This document shows, one piece after another, positions 1 to 7,225 of a stretch of 14,852 bases of DNA. Every line of letters starts with the position of its first letter. The first letter of the stretch is position 1. Under the pieces are notes generated by a model. That model saw only the letters and a list, made by a program, of their open reading frames with translations, made no database searches and was not told the origin of the DNA. The stretch is taken from the NCBI GenBank assembly GCA_943371625.1, contig CALRVN010000044.1:1-14852 (forward strand), given 5' to 3'. The stretch comes from Hyphomicrobium_A sp943371625. Its GTDB lineage: Bacteria > Pseudomonadota > Alphaproteobacteria > Rhizobiales > Hyphomicrobiaceae. A program made the translations under genes and the position numbers.

Positions 1-167
1 AGGCCGCCAACAACGGCCAGATGATCGAGGAGCTGAGCGCCAAGGCGAAGCAGGCCGCGAGCTTCCGCGAGATTGCCTTTTCGATGAGCAACCGCCGCGA
101 TGCACAGGCGACGAAGAAGACGTCCGCGTTTGCACCGTTCCTCGAGAAATTGAAGCTTAAGCTCTAA
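1..167 (+). CDS. cpaE: CpaE/TadZ-like pilus assembly ATPase, C-terminal end (partial)
   Basis: An open frame (first whole codon at position 3) enters from the left edge and ends at TAA 165-167, giving the last 54 residues of a protein. The visible tail is an amphipathic, lysine-rich helix region (GQMIEELSAKAKQAASFREIAF) ending in FLEKLKLKL. None of the diagnostic receiver or MinD/ParA-like ATPase domains of CpaE is inside the window. The name therefore rests mainly on position: it lies 9 nt upstream of cpaF in the same direction, where cpaE/tadZ normally sits. In this family the protein helps place the Tad pilus machinery in the cell. Being CpaE is likely from context but not proven by the sequence seen here. 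Confidence 0.7.
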   Translation, partial: AANNGQMIEELSAKAKQAASFREIAFSMSNRRDAQATKKTSAFAPFLEKLKLKL

Positions 168-170
168 GGG
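166..170 (+). promoter_or_regulatory. Ribosome binding site of cpaF
   Basis: AAGGG ends 6 nt before the ATG at 177 and overlaps the TAA stop of the upstream gene. This supports the ATG at 177 and fits translational linkage between cpaE and cpaF. Confidence 0.6.
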
Positions 171-176
171 ATGTAG

Positions 177-1649
177 ATGTTCGGTAAGCGTACCAGCGAA
201 AGTGCCCCCCGCCGCGCGCCCGAGATGCCGCCGTCGCCGGCTGCTCCCGTGCCAGCCGCAGCGGATGCCAAACCTCGTGCCGCCCCTGTCAAGGCGCCCG
301 TAGCTGTGCCAACGATGGCCGAGCAGCGCCGTCACTCGGAAGAGTATTACGACGTCAAGACGACGGTCTTCAACGCGCTGATCGACACGATCGATCTCAC
401 GCAGTTGGCGAAACTGGAGGTTGCCGCGGCGCGCGAGGAAATTCGCGACATCGTCAGCGAGATCATCCAGATCAAGAATGTCGTCATGTCCATCGCCGAG
501 CAGGAGGAGCTGCTCGAGGACATCTGCAACGACGTGCTCGGTTACGGGCCGCTGGAGCCGCTTCTGGCACGCGACGACATCGCCGACATCATGGTCAATG
601 GCTCCGACACGACGTTCATCGAAGTCTTGGGCAAGGTGCAGAAGACTAACGTCCGTTTCGCCGACAACCTGCAGCTTATGAACATCTGCCAGCGCATCGT
701 CAGCCAGGTCGGGCGCCGCGTAGATGAATCCAGCCCCATATGCGACGCGCGGTTGCCCGACGGCTCACGCGTAAACGTCATCGCTCCGCCGCTCGCTCTC
801 GACGGCCCGGTGCTGACGATCCGTAAGTTCAAACGCGACCGTCTCAACCTCACCCAGTTGGGCAAGCTCGGCACCATCAATCCCGACGGGCAGAAGATCC
901 TTGAGATCATCGGCCGTGTCCGTTGCAACGTTCTGATCTCGGGTGGCACCGGCTCCGGCAAGACCACGCTGCTGAACTGCTTGACCGGCTCGATCGAGCA
1001 TGACGAGCGCATCATCACCTGCGAGGACTCCGCAGAACTTCAGCTGCAGCAGCCCCACGTCGTGCGTCTCGAAACGCGCCCCCCGAACCTCGAGGGCGAG
1101 GGCGAGATAAAGATGCGCGATCTCGTCAGGAACTGCCTGCGTATGCGACCCGAGCGCATCATCGTCGGCGAGGTCCGCGGCCCCGAAGCGTTCGATCTTC
1201 TGCAGGCCATGAACACGGGCCACGACGGCTCGATGGGCACGCTTCACTCCAACAGCCCACGCGAGGCCATCAGCCGACTTGAATCGATGATCATGATGGG
1301 CGGCTATCAGCTGCCAGTGCGCACCATCCGCGAGATGATCACGGGCTCGGTCGACGTTATCGTTCAGGTGGCCCGTCTGCGCGACGGCTCGCGCAAGATC
1401 ACGCACATCACCGAGGTTCTGGGCATGGAAGGCGACGTCGTCACCCTGCAGAACCTCATCGTGTACGATATCACCGGCGAGGACGCCAACGGGCGCATTC
1501 TTGGCCGCCATCGCTCCACCGGTATCGCCAGGCCGCGGTTCTGGGACCGCGCGGTCTACTATGGGCAGGAAGGCGAGCTTGCCGAGGCGCTTGCCGCTTC
1601 CGAGGTCCTTGACGAGAACGGCGCCCCGCTGGGAGACATGAATGCCTGA
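177..1649 (+). CDS. cpaF: CpaF/TadA, Tad/Flp pilus assembly secretion ATPase
   Basis: This is the hexameric cytoplasmic ATPase that powers assembly of Flp/Tad pili through the inner-membrane TadB/TadC platform. It belongs to the GspE/VirB11 secretion NTPase family. The 490-residue protein has a proline/alanine-rich, probably disordered N-terminus (about residues 10-45), an N-terminal domain (about 55-230), and a C-terminal RecA-like domain. Visible motifs are Walker A GGTGSGKT (256-263, K262), an Asp-box region ITCEDSAELQL after it, Walker B with IIVGEVRGPE (E332), and the His box MGTLHSNSPREA (H357). Length and all catalytic motifs match intact CpaF proteins. It lies 9 nt after the cpaE-like gene and overlaps tadB by 8 nt, so the cluster is one operon. 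VirB11 or another GspE paralogue is unlikely given the TadB/TadC neighbours. Confidence 0.97.
   Translation: MFGKRTSESAPRRAPEMPPSPAAPVPAAADAKPRAAPVKAPVAVPTMAEQRRHSEEYYDVKTTVFNALIDTIDLTQLAKLEVAAAREEIRDIVSEIIQIKNVVMSIAEQEELLEDICNDVLGYGPLEPLLARDDIADIMVNGSDTTFIEVLGKVQKTNVRFADNLQLMNICQRIVSQVGRRVDESSPICDARLPDGSRVNVIAPPLALDGPVLTIRKFKRDRLNLTQLGKLGTINPDGQKILEIIGRVRCNVLISGGTGSGKTTLLNCLTGSIEHDERIITCEDSAELQLQQPHVVRLETRPPNLEGEGEIKMRDLVRNCLRMRPERIIVGEVRGPEAFDLLQAMNTGHDGSMGTLHSNSPREAISRLESMIMMGGYQLPVRTIREMITGSVDVIVQVARLRDGSRKITHITEVLGMEGDVVTLQNLIVYDITGEDANGRILGRHRSTGIARPRFWDRAVYYGQEGELAEALAASEVLDENGAPLGDMNA
1631..1636 (+). promoter_or_regulatory. Ribosome binding site of tadB
   Basis: GGGAGA inside the last codons of cpaF lies 5 nt before the ATG at 1642. 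It supports the overlapping start and translational coupling of tadB to cpaF. Confidence 0.55.
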
Positions 1650-2634
1650 GGGAAGCTTGCCGCAATTCGGCGCCGCGCTACTTGTGGCCGTAGCGATCGC
1701 TGCGCTCGCGTATTCGCTCCTTTATCCTTACTTCGCCGAGGACCGCGAAACGGCCGAGCGCGTCAAGGGTGTGGTCGAGCCGAGGCGCGTCGCGCCGGCG
1801 GCGTTGGATCCGGCAAGCCGGCGCAAGTCCGTCACCGAGACACTGAAGCAGATCGAGGACCGTCAGCGGGCGGCCGAGAAGGTCTCGCTTCGGCTGAGAT
1901 TATCGCGCGCAGGGCTCGACATCAGTCCCCGCGTTTACTGGCTGGCGAGCGTCCTCTGCGGTGTATCGTTCTTCGTCCTGACCATGCTGCTTCTGCCTGA
2001 CGGCCCGACGCGAATGTTCCTTCAAGTCGTGCTCGGCTTGATCGGCGTGTTCGGTGCGCCGCGCTGGTACATCAACAGGCGCACCAAGAAGCGGCAAACG
2101 AAGTTCACCCTTGAGCTGCCGAACGCCATCGACATCGTTGTGCGCGGCATGAAATCGGGTTTGCCGCTCAACGAATGTTTGTCGATCGTCGCGCGTGAGA
2201 GCGCCGAACCGTTGGCGAGCGAATTCCAAGAGATCATGGATCAGCAGCGTGTCGGCGTCCCGCTTGGTGAGGCGCTGGATAAGCTCACGAGCCGTATGCC
2301 GCTTCCTGAAGTGAAGTTCCTGGCGATCGTTATTGCCATTCAGCAGCAGGCCGGCGGCAACCTCTCCGAGGCGCTCAGCAACCTGTCGGGTGTACTGCGC
2401 GATCGCGTCCGTTTGCAGATGAAGGTCAAAGCGCTCAGCGCCGAGGCCAAGGCGTCGGCGATGATTCTCGCGGGCCTTCCCCCGACCGTCATGTTCCTGC
2501 TCTTCATGTCTACTCCCGGCTACATCATGCCGCTCTTTACCACCCGCACCGGCAATGTGGCCCTGCTGGGTTGCGCGATTTGGATGCTCATGGGGGTTCT
2601 GATGATGAAAAAGATGATCAACTTCAAGTTCTGA
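1642..2634 (+). CDS. tadB: TadB, inner-membrane platform protein of the Tad pilus
   Basis: TadB is a polytopic inner-membrane protein of the type II secretion F (T2SSF/GspF) family. With TadC it forms the platform driven by CpaF during Flp pilin assembly. The 330-residue protein has an N-terminal membrane segment (about 10-31), a charged cytoplasmic linker (32-95), a membrane pair (about 98-118 and 125-142), a cytoplasmic T2SSF domain (about 155-265, with ELPNAIDIVVRGMKSGLPL near 158-175 and QQQAGGNLSEAL near 234-245), and two C-terminal membrane segments (about 271-292 and 304-322). This layout and length are normal for TadB. Its start lies inside the end of cpaF with an 8 nt overlap, so the two are probably translated in a coupled way. 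The split into TadB versus TadC is by order after cpaF and by the N-terminal layout. Confidence 0.94.
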   Translation: MPEGSLPQFGAALLVAVAIAALAYSLLYPYFAEDRETAERVKGVVEPRRVAPAALDPASRRKSVTETLKQIEDRQRAAEKVSLRLRLSRAGLDISPRVYWLASVLCGVSFFVLTMLLLPDGPTRMFLQVVLGLIGVFGAPRWYINRRTKKRQTKFTLELPNAIDIVVRGMKSGLPLNECLSIVARESAEPLASEFQEIMDQQRVGVPLGEALDKLTSRMPLPEVKFLAIVIAIQQQAGGNLSEALSNLSGVLRDRVRLQMKVKALSAEAKASAMILAGLPPTVMFLLFMSTPGYIMPLFTTRTGNVALLGCAIWMLMGVLMMKKMINFKF

Positions 2635-2664
2635 TGCTGGCGCGCGAGGCGGCGCTGCAAGTCC

Positions 2665-2668
2665 AAGG
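2665..2668 (+). promoter_or_regulatory. Ribosome binding site that bears on the tadC start
   Basis: AAGG lies 3 nt before the ATG at 2672 and 9 nt before the in-frame ATG at 2678. The spacing favours 2678 as the used start, which would shorten TadC by two residues. Confidence 0.4.
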
Positions 2669-2671
2669 TAA

Positions 2672-3649
2672 ATGGCAATGGATCTGATCCAGCTCTTCAC
2701 TGATCCCACGTTCCTCGTCACCATATTGGCGGCGATTTGCGCGTTCGCGACCGTGCTGACCATCGCGATGCCGATCTTGGCTGAGGATCGGATGAACCAG
2801 CGCATGCGCACCATGGCGGTCGAGCGCGACAAGATGCGTGCTGAGCGCATGGCCGAGATCGCTGCCCGCGAACGCCAAGGCTCTCTGCGTCGGACGCCGA
2901 TCGGCTACATGCAGCAGATCGTCGACGCCCTGAACTTGCGCAAGATGCTCGACACCGACGATCTCCGCGATCGCCTCAAACGCGCCGGACTGCGCGGCCA
3001 GGCCCCGCTTATCGCCTTCATGTTCTTCCGCGTCGCCGCACCGCTGCTATTCTTTCTCGCCGCAGGCTTCTACTTCTTCGTGCTTGGAGTCACCGACTAC
3101 CCGACGTTCGTCAAGCTGATGATGTGCATCGCGGCTGCCCTTGCCGGCTCCTACGCTCCGAGCCTGTTCATCCAGAACCTGATCCAGAAGCGCCAGACGT
3201 CGATCCGATTGGCTTTCCCTGACGCGCTCGACATGCTTCTGATCTGCGTGCAGTCCGGCATGTCGGTCGAGGCCGCATTCGGCAAGGTGTCGAAGGAGGT
3301 CGCCAACCAGTCGCTCGAACTTGCCGAGGAGATGAGCCTGACCACGGCAGAGCTTTCCTATCTCCAGGATCGTCGCCAGGCGTTCGACAATCTCGGCAAG
3401 CGCACGGGACTGCCGGGCGTGAAGGCGGTCACAACCGCGCTCGTGCAGGCCGAACGCTATGGCACGCCGGTGGGGCAGGCCCTGCGGGTCATGGCCAAGG
3501 AGAACCGCGACATCCGTCAGGCCGAAGCGGAGAAAAAGGCCGCAGCGCTACCGCCGAAGTTGACCGTGCCGATGATTCTGTTCTTCTTGCCGGTGCTGTT
3601 CGTCATCATCCTGTTCCCCGCCGCACTCGGCTACTTCCAATGGGCCTGA
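2672..3649 (+). CDS. tadC: TadC, inner-membrane platform protein of the Tad pilus
   Basis: This is the second T2SSF-family platform protein of the Tad system, partner of TadB and target of the CpaF motor. It has 325 residues: an N-terminal membrane segment (about 14-36), a charged cytoplasmic stretch (38-110), a hydrophobic hairpin (about 111-166), a T2SSF domain (about 175-290, with LAFPDALDMLLICVQSGMSVEAAFGKV near 180-206 and ERYGTPVGQALRVMAKE near 261-277), and a C-terminal membrane segment (about 297-320). It follows tadB after 37 bp and is the last gene of the rightward operon. The ATG used here is the longer option; the in-frame ATG at 2678 has better ribosome-site spacing. Nothing looks broken. 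Confidence 0.93.
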   Translation: MAMDLIQLFTDPTFLVTILAAICAFATVLTIAMPILAEDRMNQRMRTMAVERDKMRAERMAEIAARERQGSLRRTPIGYMQQIVDALNLRKMLDTDDLRDRLKRAGLRGQAPLIAFMFFRVAAPLLFFLAAGFYFFVLGVTDYPTFVKLMMCIAAALAGSYAPSLFIQNLIQKRQTSIRLAFPDALDMLLICVQSGMSVEAAFGKVSKEVANQSLELAEEMSLTTAELSYLQDRRQAFDNLGKRTGLPGVKAVTTALVQAERYGTPVGQALRVMAKENRDIRQAEAEKKAAALPPKLTVPMILFFLPVLFVIILFPAALGYFQWA

Positions 3650-3668
3650 GAAGCGCTGTCTGCGCTTC
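3650..3668. terminator. Hairpin between convergent tadC and tadD
   Basis: GAAGCGC (3650-3656) and GCGCTTC (3662-3668) form a perfect 7 bp stem with a 5 nt loop, starting one base after the tadC stop. It has no U-tract on either strand, so it is not a classic intrinsic terminator. Its position in the 43 bp convergent gap suggests transcript-end protection or bidirectional termination, which is inference. Confidence 0.45.
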
Positions 3669-3692
3669 CCGGGTACAGGCGTCACTCGCGTC

Positions 3693-4850
3693 TCAGCGCT
3701 TGGCGTGAGCGACTTGTGAAGACCAAGCCGCGCCGTTGCCGGTTGCATCTTCAGCGGCTCCGAACTGAGCCGCCATTTCCGACACCGACATGATGTTATC
3801 GTCCGGCTTCGCGCCGCGTTTGCCGCTGGTTGCCACCTTAGCCGGAGCCGCCGCCGGGACTGACCCGACCACCCAGCCGCTGTCGTTGGCCGCTGCAGGA
3901 TCGGACGGCGCGCTTCCGGACATCCGGGCGACCTTCTCGACCGGCACCGCGTTCATGACCGGAAGTTCGGCGACCGTTTTGGACTCCGTGTCCCAGGTTT
4001 CAGACCCGGAGTTCGGCACCGACTTGGGGTCGAGCTTCACGACCTGCCGCAGATAGTCTGCGTTCTCGCTCGCGTTGGTCATTGGAATATCGCGGGCGGC
4101 AATCAGCTTCGCTTCGTCGTATTTTCCCTGCAGGCCGAGCACGAGAGCGAGGTTCTGCCGGATGCGCGGCGAGCTGTTGTCCGTCTGCGCCGCGGTGCGC
4201 AGCATCGATTCGGCCTTGGCCGGCTCGCCGTTCATGGCGTAGGCGAGGGCGAGGTTGCTCATGACCGACGGCTGGTCCTGCGACAGCGCCCGCGCCCGTT
4301 CGAAGTAAGGGATTGCCTCGTTGTAGTTGCCTTCCTTAGCGAGGGCAGCGCCGCGCGCCGAGATGACCTTCCAGTCCGGCCGTGCCGGATCGTCGGCGAT
4401 CGCGAGCAGCTGCTTGGCCACCGCCACCTGGTCCAGATCGAGCGCCAGTCGGCCGTATTCGCTTGCCAGCTCGCGATCCTGTCCATTGTAGAGCGAAGAC
4501 TGCTGCAGCACTGCAAGGGCGCGGCGCTTCTCACCCATCGCCTTGAGATTGCGGGCATAACTCAGCGCTATCTTGAGGTCGCGCGGGTTCTTCGAGTAGG
4601 CCTTCCCCCAGTAGTCGGTCGCCTTGAGCAGATCCTCGCTTAATCCCGCCGCCGGCGGCGGAACGTTTGACTGTGCAACTTGCTGCCCCTTGCCCGGAGC
4701 GCCCCGGTCCGTCGCGTTGAGCGACAGCGTCTCGCTTCCCGAATTGAGTGTCTGCCCGCACGCGCCGAGCAGCAGCGAGGCGCTGAGGGCGGCGATCGTG
4801 CCCCCGTGCCGAAGCCGGCGAGCCCGTAGCTGAGGCGAAGCGATCTGCAT
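3693..4850 (-). CDS. tadD: TadD, TPR lipoprotein of the Tad pilus system
   Basis: This is a predicted outer-membrane-anchored lipoprotein with tetratricopeptide repeats. TadD proteins are thought to help the Tad secretin assemble or localise. Of 385 residues, 1-30 form a signal peptide (basic RARRLRH, then ALSASLLLGA) with a lipobox LLGAC that puts the lipidated cysteine at C31. A Ser/Asn/Pro-rich linker follows. TPR-like helix pairs cover about 75-255, including GNYNEAIPYFERARALSQDQP and SNLALAYAMNGEPAKAESMLRTA. The C-terminal ~120 residues are Ala/Ser/Pro-rich and low in complexity. It is on the opposite strand to cpaF-tadB-tadC and convergent with them, so it must be transcribed separately. 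A GGGAG sequence about 6 nt before the ATG acts as ribosome site. Assignment as TadD relies on the lipoprotein-plus-TPR build and its location. Confidence 0.9.
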   Translation of the reverse strand: MQIASPQLRARRLRHGGTIAALSASLLLGACGQTLNSGSETLSLNATDRGAPGKGQQVAQSNVPPPAAGLSEDLLKATDYWGKAYSKNPRDLKIALSYARNLKAMGEKRRALAVLQQSSLYNGQDRELASEYGRLALDLDQVAVAKQLLAIADDPARPDWKVISARGAALAKEGNYNEAIPYFERARALSQDQPSVMSNLALAYAMNGEPAKAESMLRTAAQTDNSSPRIRQNLALVLGLQGKYDEAKLIAARDIPMTNASENADYLRQVVKLDPKSVPNSGSETWDTESKTVAELPVMNAVPVEKVARMSGSAPSDPAAANDSGWVVGSVPAAAPAKVATSGKRGAKPDDNIMSVSEMAAQFGAAEDATGNGAAWSSQVAHAKR

Positions 4851-4979
4851 CGTGGTCTCCCTGAGCGGTACAAACGAGAGCGGGTTGAGACCCGAATCTC
4901 TGTCCTTTGACCGTCAGGTTGTGAGACACTTCTCAATAAACGATTAAGCCTCGCTAAGAGGGAGTTAACTCGCCGCCGC
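4851..4979 (-). promoter_or_regulatory. Upstream region of tadD, AT-richer
   Basis: The 129 bp between the GST stop and the tadD start is more AT-rich than its surroundings and must contain the tadD promoter if tadD is not read through from the GST gene. It holds the palindrome GAGTTAACTC (4962-4971), an inverted repeat TGAGA-4nt-TCTCA (4922-4935), and a small CCTC/GAGG hairpin (4949-4961). No convincing -35/-10 pair was found. Confidence 0.35.
4954..4968 (-). promoter_or_regulatory. Possible CtrA binding site upstream of tadD
   Basis: On the minus strand the sequence reads TTAA, 7 nt, TTAG. This is one mismatch from the alphaproteobacterial CtrA consensus TTAA-N7-TTAA. A further TTAA lies at 4944-4947. 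The site sits about 104 bp upstream of the tadD start. CtrA controls pilus genes in Caulobacter, so the position makes sense, but short AT-rich motifs also occur by chance. Confidence 0.3.
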
Positions 4980-5642
4980 CTATGGCCCCTCCGCCACTTG
5001 TTCCCGGGCCCCCTCGATCCACTCGTTCATCTCCGGCATTGCGAAGATGGTCTCGACGTAGGCTGCCGCCGTACCGTCGTCCCCGAATTTTGTAAGGTCC
5101 GGCAAGTAGGTACGAAAACGCGACGCGACGGGTGCATACATCGCATCGGCAGCCGTGAATTCGCCGAACAGGAACGCCCCCCCTGACCCGTACTGCGCCC
5201 GGCACGCCTGCCATAGGGCAATGATGCGGCGCGCGTCGGCCTCGACATCCTCCGGTACCGGCTCCAGCGGGATCGCGGCGAGAATATCCATCGAGCAGTT
5301 CCGCCGCAGCGGCATGAACCCGGAGTGCATCTCGGCCGACACGCAGCGCGCCATCGCCCGCGCCCGCCGGTCCGACGGCCAGAGGCCTTTTTCCGCATGC
5401 GCGTCCGCGAGATACTCGAGGATGGCGAGGCTGTCCCAGACCGCAAAGTCCCCGTCGATCAGCAGCGGCACCATGCCGGACGGGCTGTACTTCAGGATTT
5501 CGGACTTGGATTCCGGCTGCCGGAGCTGAATGTTAATTTCCTCGAACGCCAGCCCCGAGCGCCGCATCGCCAGCCAGGGCCGGAGGCTCCAGCTCGACCA
5601 GCTCTTGTTGCCGATCACCAACCGATACTGATCTGCGGCCAT
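4980..5642 (-). CDS. Glutathione S-transferase family protein
   Basis: This is a cytosolic GST-fold protein of 220 residues. The N-terminal thioredoxin-like domain (about 6-82) starts with LVIGNKSWSSWSLRPWLAM, typical of a bacterial GST subgroup with serines near the glutathione thiol. It also has the cis-proline GMVP (P59) and the D70-S71 pair that in GSTs contacts the gamma-glutamyl part of glutathione. An all-helical C-terminal domain follows (about 90-210), with FGEFTAADAMYAPV, the usual N-capping box motif region. The ATG at 5642 is chosen because the family N-terminus aligns there; the frame stays open upstream to 5786 but that extension has no GST character. It is divergent from the aminopeptidase gene across 146 bp. 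The substrate is unknown; GST families are poor guides to the reaction. Confidence 0.9.
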   Translation of the reverse strand: MAADQYRLVIGNKSWSSWSLRPWLAMRRSGLAFEEINIQLRQPESKSEILKYSPSGMVPLLIDGDFAVWDSLAILEYLADAHAEKGLWPSDRRARAMARCVSAEMHSGFMPLRRNCSMDILAAIPLEPVPEDVEADARRIIALWQACRAQYGSGGAFLFGEFTAADAMYAPVASRFRTYLPDLTKFGDDGTAAAYVETIFAMPEMNEWIEGAREQVAEGP

Positions 5643-5709
5643 GCTCTTGCCTTGCCCTCTATGATCCTGTCTTGTGCCCCCCGAGTCGGCCGGGCTATGC
5701 GCCAATAGA

Positions 5710-5726
5710 GTGCTTCCAAGAAGCAC
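5710..5726. promoter_or_regulatory. Perfect inverted repeat in the GST/aminopeptidase divergent region
   Basis: GTGCTTC (5710-5716) and GAAGCAC (5720-5726) are separated by CAA. The repeat lies in the 146 bp between two divergently transcribed starts (5642 and 5789), where an operator would be expected. A 17 bp near-palindrome fits a dimeric regulator as well as a short RNA hairpin. No clear promoter boxes accompany it. Confidence 0.3.
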
Positions 5727-5788
5727 CACCACGCAACCACACGAGTTGCCCGACCAGGTTATGGCTTGCCAGCAGCGAGCATGCACAA

Positions 5789-7225
5789 ATGAACGATGAG
5801 ACTGTGCCGCGCGATTTGACCCAGGCCGACGACATCTTCGTCAGCGGCGGGGACGCGGGGAGTGAAACGCCGATCTTTGCCGTCGGCAAGGACGCATCCC
5901 TCGACGATCTGCCGCTTTCGCCCGAGCAGATGACTTGGGCCAAGGCCGTAGGCTTCAAGGGCGCCGCCAAACAGCAGACGCTGGTGCCCGGCGCCGATGG
6001 GCGCATCGCGGCTGTCCTGTTCGGGCTTGGCAAGGATGCTTGCGGCGAACCATCGGGATCGTCCGAGCTGTTGTTCGGCCAGCTGCCGCAAACGCTCCCA
6101 GCGGGCAGCTATCGCCTCGCCGCCGCCGCGTCGGATCCGACTCTCGCTGCCATCGCCTGGGGCCTCGGTGGCTATCGCTTCGCCCGCTACAAGAAGAACG
6201 CCAACGGCGCCCGCAACGTCAGCCTACGCCTTCCCGACGGCGCCGACCGCGCGCTTGCGCTCGACACCATCGAAGCCGTTCGCCTCGGCCGCGATCTGAT
6301 CAACACGCCGGCTTCCGACCTCGGCCCGGCAGAGATTGAAACCGCCGCTCGCGACCTCGCCGCCCGTTACGGCGCGCGCATCCAGGTCATTGCCGGCGAC
6401 GATCTGCTGACCAAAAACTTCCCGATGATCCACGCGGTGGGCCGGGCCAGCCCCCGCGCCCCGCGTCTGATCGACCTCACCTGGGGAGAAGAGGGCGCGC
6501 GCACGGTCACGCTCGTCGGCAAGGGCATCACCTTCGACACCGGCGGCCTCGACATCAAGCCGTCCAGCGCCATGCTCCTCATGAAGAAGGACATGGGCGG
6601 CGCCGCTGCCGTGCTGACGCTCGCCCGCATGATCATGGCGCAAAAGCCGAACGTGCGTCTGCGCATGCTCATCCCGACCGCCGAGAATTCCATCTCCGGT
6701 GACGCCTTCCGTCCCGGCGACGTGCTCACCTCGCGCGCCGGCACCACCGTCGAGATCGGCAACACCGACGCCGAGGGGCGCCTCGTTCTCGCCGACGCCA
6801 TCACGCTCGCGGGCGAAGAGAAGCCGCAGGGTCTTTATGTATTCGCCACGCTGACCGGAGCAGCGCGCGTCGCGCTCGGGCCTGATTTGCCGGCGATGTT
6901 CACCGACGACGACGCATTTGCCGCCGACATGGTGACGACATCCGCCAGCATCGGCGATCCGGTTTGGCGCCTGCCGCTGTGGCCGGGCTATGATGCCAAG
7001 CTGGATAGCCCGCTGGCTGACATGAACAACGTGTGGGAGGCGCCGATGGCTGGCTCGATCACCGCTGCGTTGTTCCTCAAGCGCTTCGCCGTCAACGCGC
7101 AGCGCTTTGCCCACTTCGATATCTTCGGCTGGCGCCCGTCAGGAAACGCACTTGGCCCGCGCGGCGGCGAGCCACAGGTCGCGCGCGCGCTTTACGCCGT
7201 GCTGGCCAAGGAGGCGCTCTCATGA
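5789..7225 (+). CDS. M17 leucyl aminopeptidase family protein
   Basis: This is a cytosolic dinuclear-metal aminopeptidase that removes N-terminal residues from peptides. With the ATG at 5789 it has 478 residues, close to the shorter alphaproteobacterial members of the family. The N-terminal half is divergent. The C-terminal catalytic domain has GKGITFDTGGLDIKP (K245 and D250), MKKDMGGAA (D268) and the family signature NTDAEGRL (D327, E329, R331), so metal ligands and the bicarbonate-site arginine are all present. The open frame reaches back to 5672, but those 39 residues overlap the divergent region and look non-coding, so ATG 5789 is preferred; its ribosome site is weak. The stop overlaps the next start by 4 nt (ATGA), coupling it to the NlpC/P60 gene. 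It is not the long PepA type with a DNA-binding N-domain as far as can be seen. Confidence 0.93.
   Translation: MNDETVPRDLTQADDIFVSGGDAGSETPIFAVGKDASLDDLPLSPEQMTWAKAVGFKGAAKQQTLVPGADGRIAAVLFGLGKDACGEPSGSSELLFGQLPQTLPAGSYRLAAAASDPTLAAIAWGLGGYRFARYKKNANGARNVSLRLPDGADRALALDTIEAVRLGRDLINTPASDLGPAEIETAARDLAARYGARIQVIAGDDLLTKNFPMIHAVGRASPRAPRLIDLTWGEEGARTVTLVGKGITFDTGGLDIKPSSAMLLMKKDMGGAAAVLTLARMIMAQKPNVRLRMLIPTAENSISGDAFRPGDVLTSRAGTTVEIGNTDAEGRLVLADAITLAGEEKPQGLYVFATLTGAARVALGPDLPAMFTDDDAFAADMVTTSASIGDPVWRLPLWPGYDAKLDSPLADMNNVWEAPMAGSITAALFLKRFAVNAQRFAHFDIFGWRPSGNALGPRGGEPQVARALYAVLAKEALS
7208..7214 (+). promoter_or_regulatory. Strong ribosome binding site of the NlpC/P60 gene
   Basis: AAGGAGG within the end of the aminopeptidase gene lies 7 nt before the ATG at 7222. 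It settles the start there rather than at upstream in-frame codons back to 7033. Confidence 0.8.

Noticed and set aside
765..1511. 248-codon minus-strand open frame inside cpaF
   Set aside because: It is antisense to a gene with complete ATPase motifs, and its translation has no recognisable domain; long antisense frames are common in GC-rich coding DNA.
1900..2850. 316-codon minus-strand open frame across tadB and tadC
   Set aside because: Antisense to two clear membrane-protein genes; its translation is Arg/His/Asp-rich and has no family character.
5672..5788. Upstream extension of the aminopeptidase from the ATG at 5672
   Set aside because: The 39 extra residues are Cys/Pro/His-rich, overlap the divergent regulatory region and the inverted repeat, and do not look like an M17 N-terminus.
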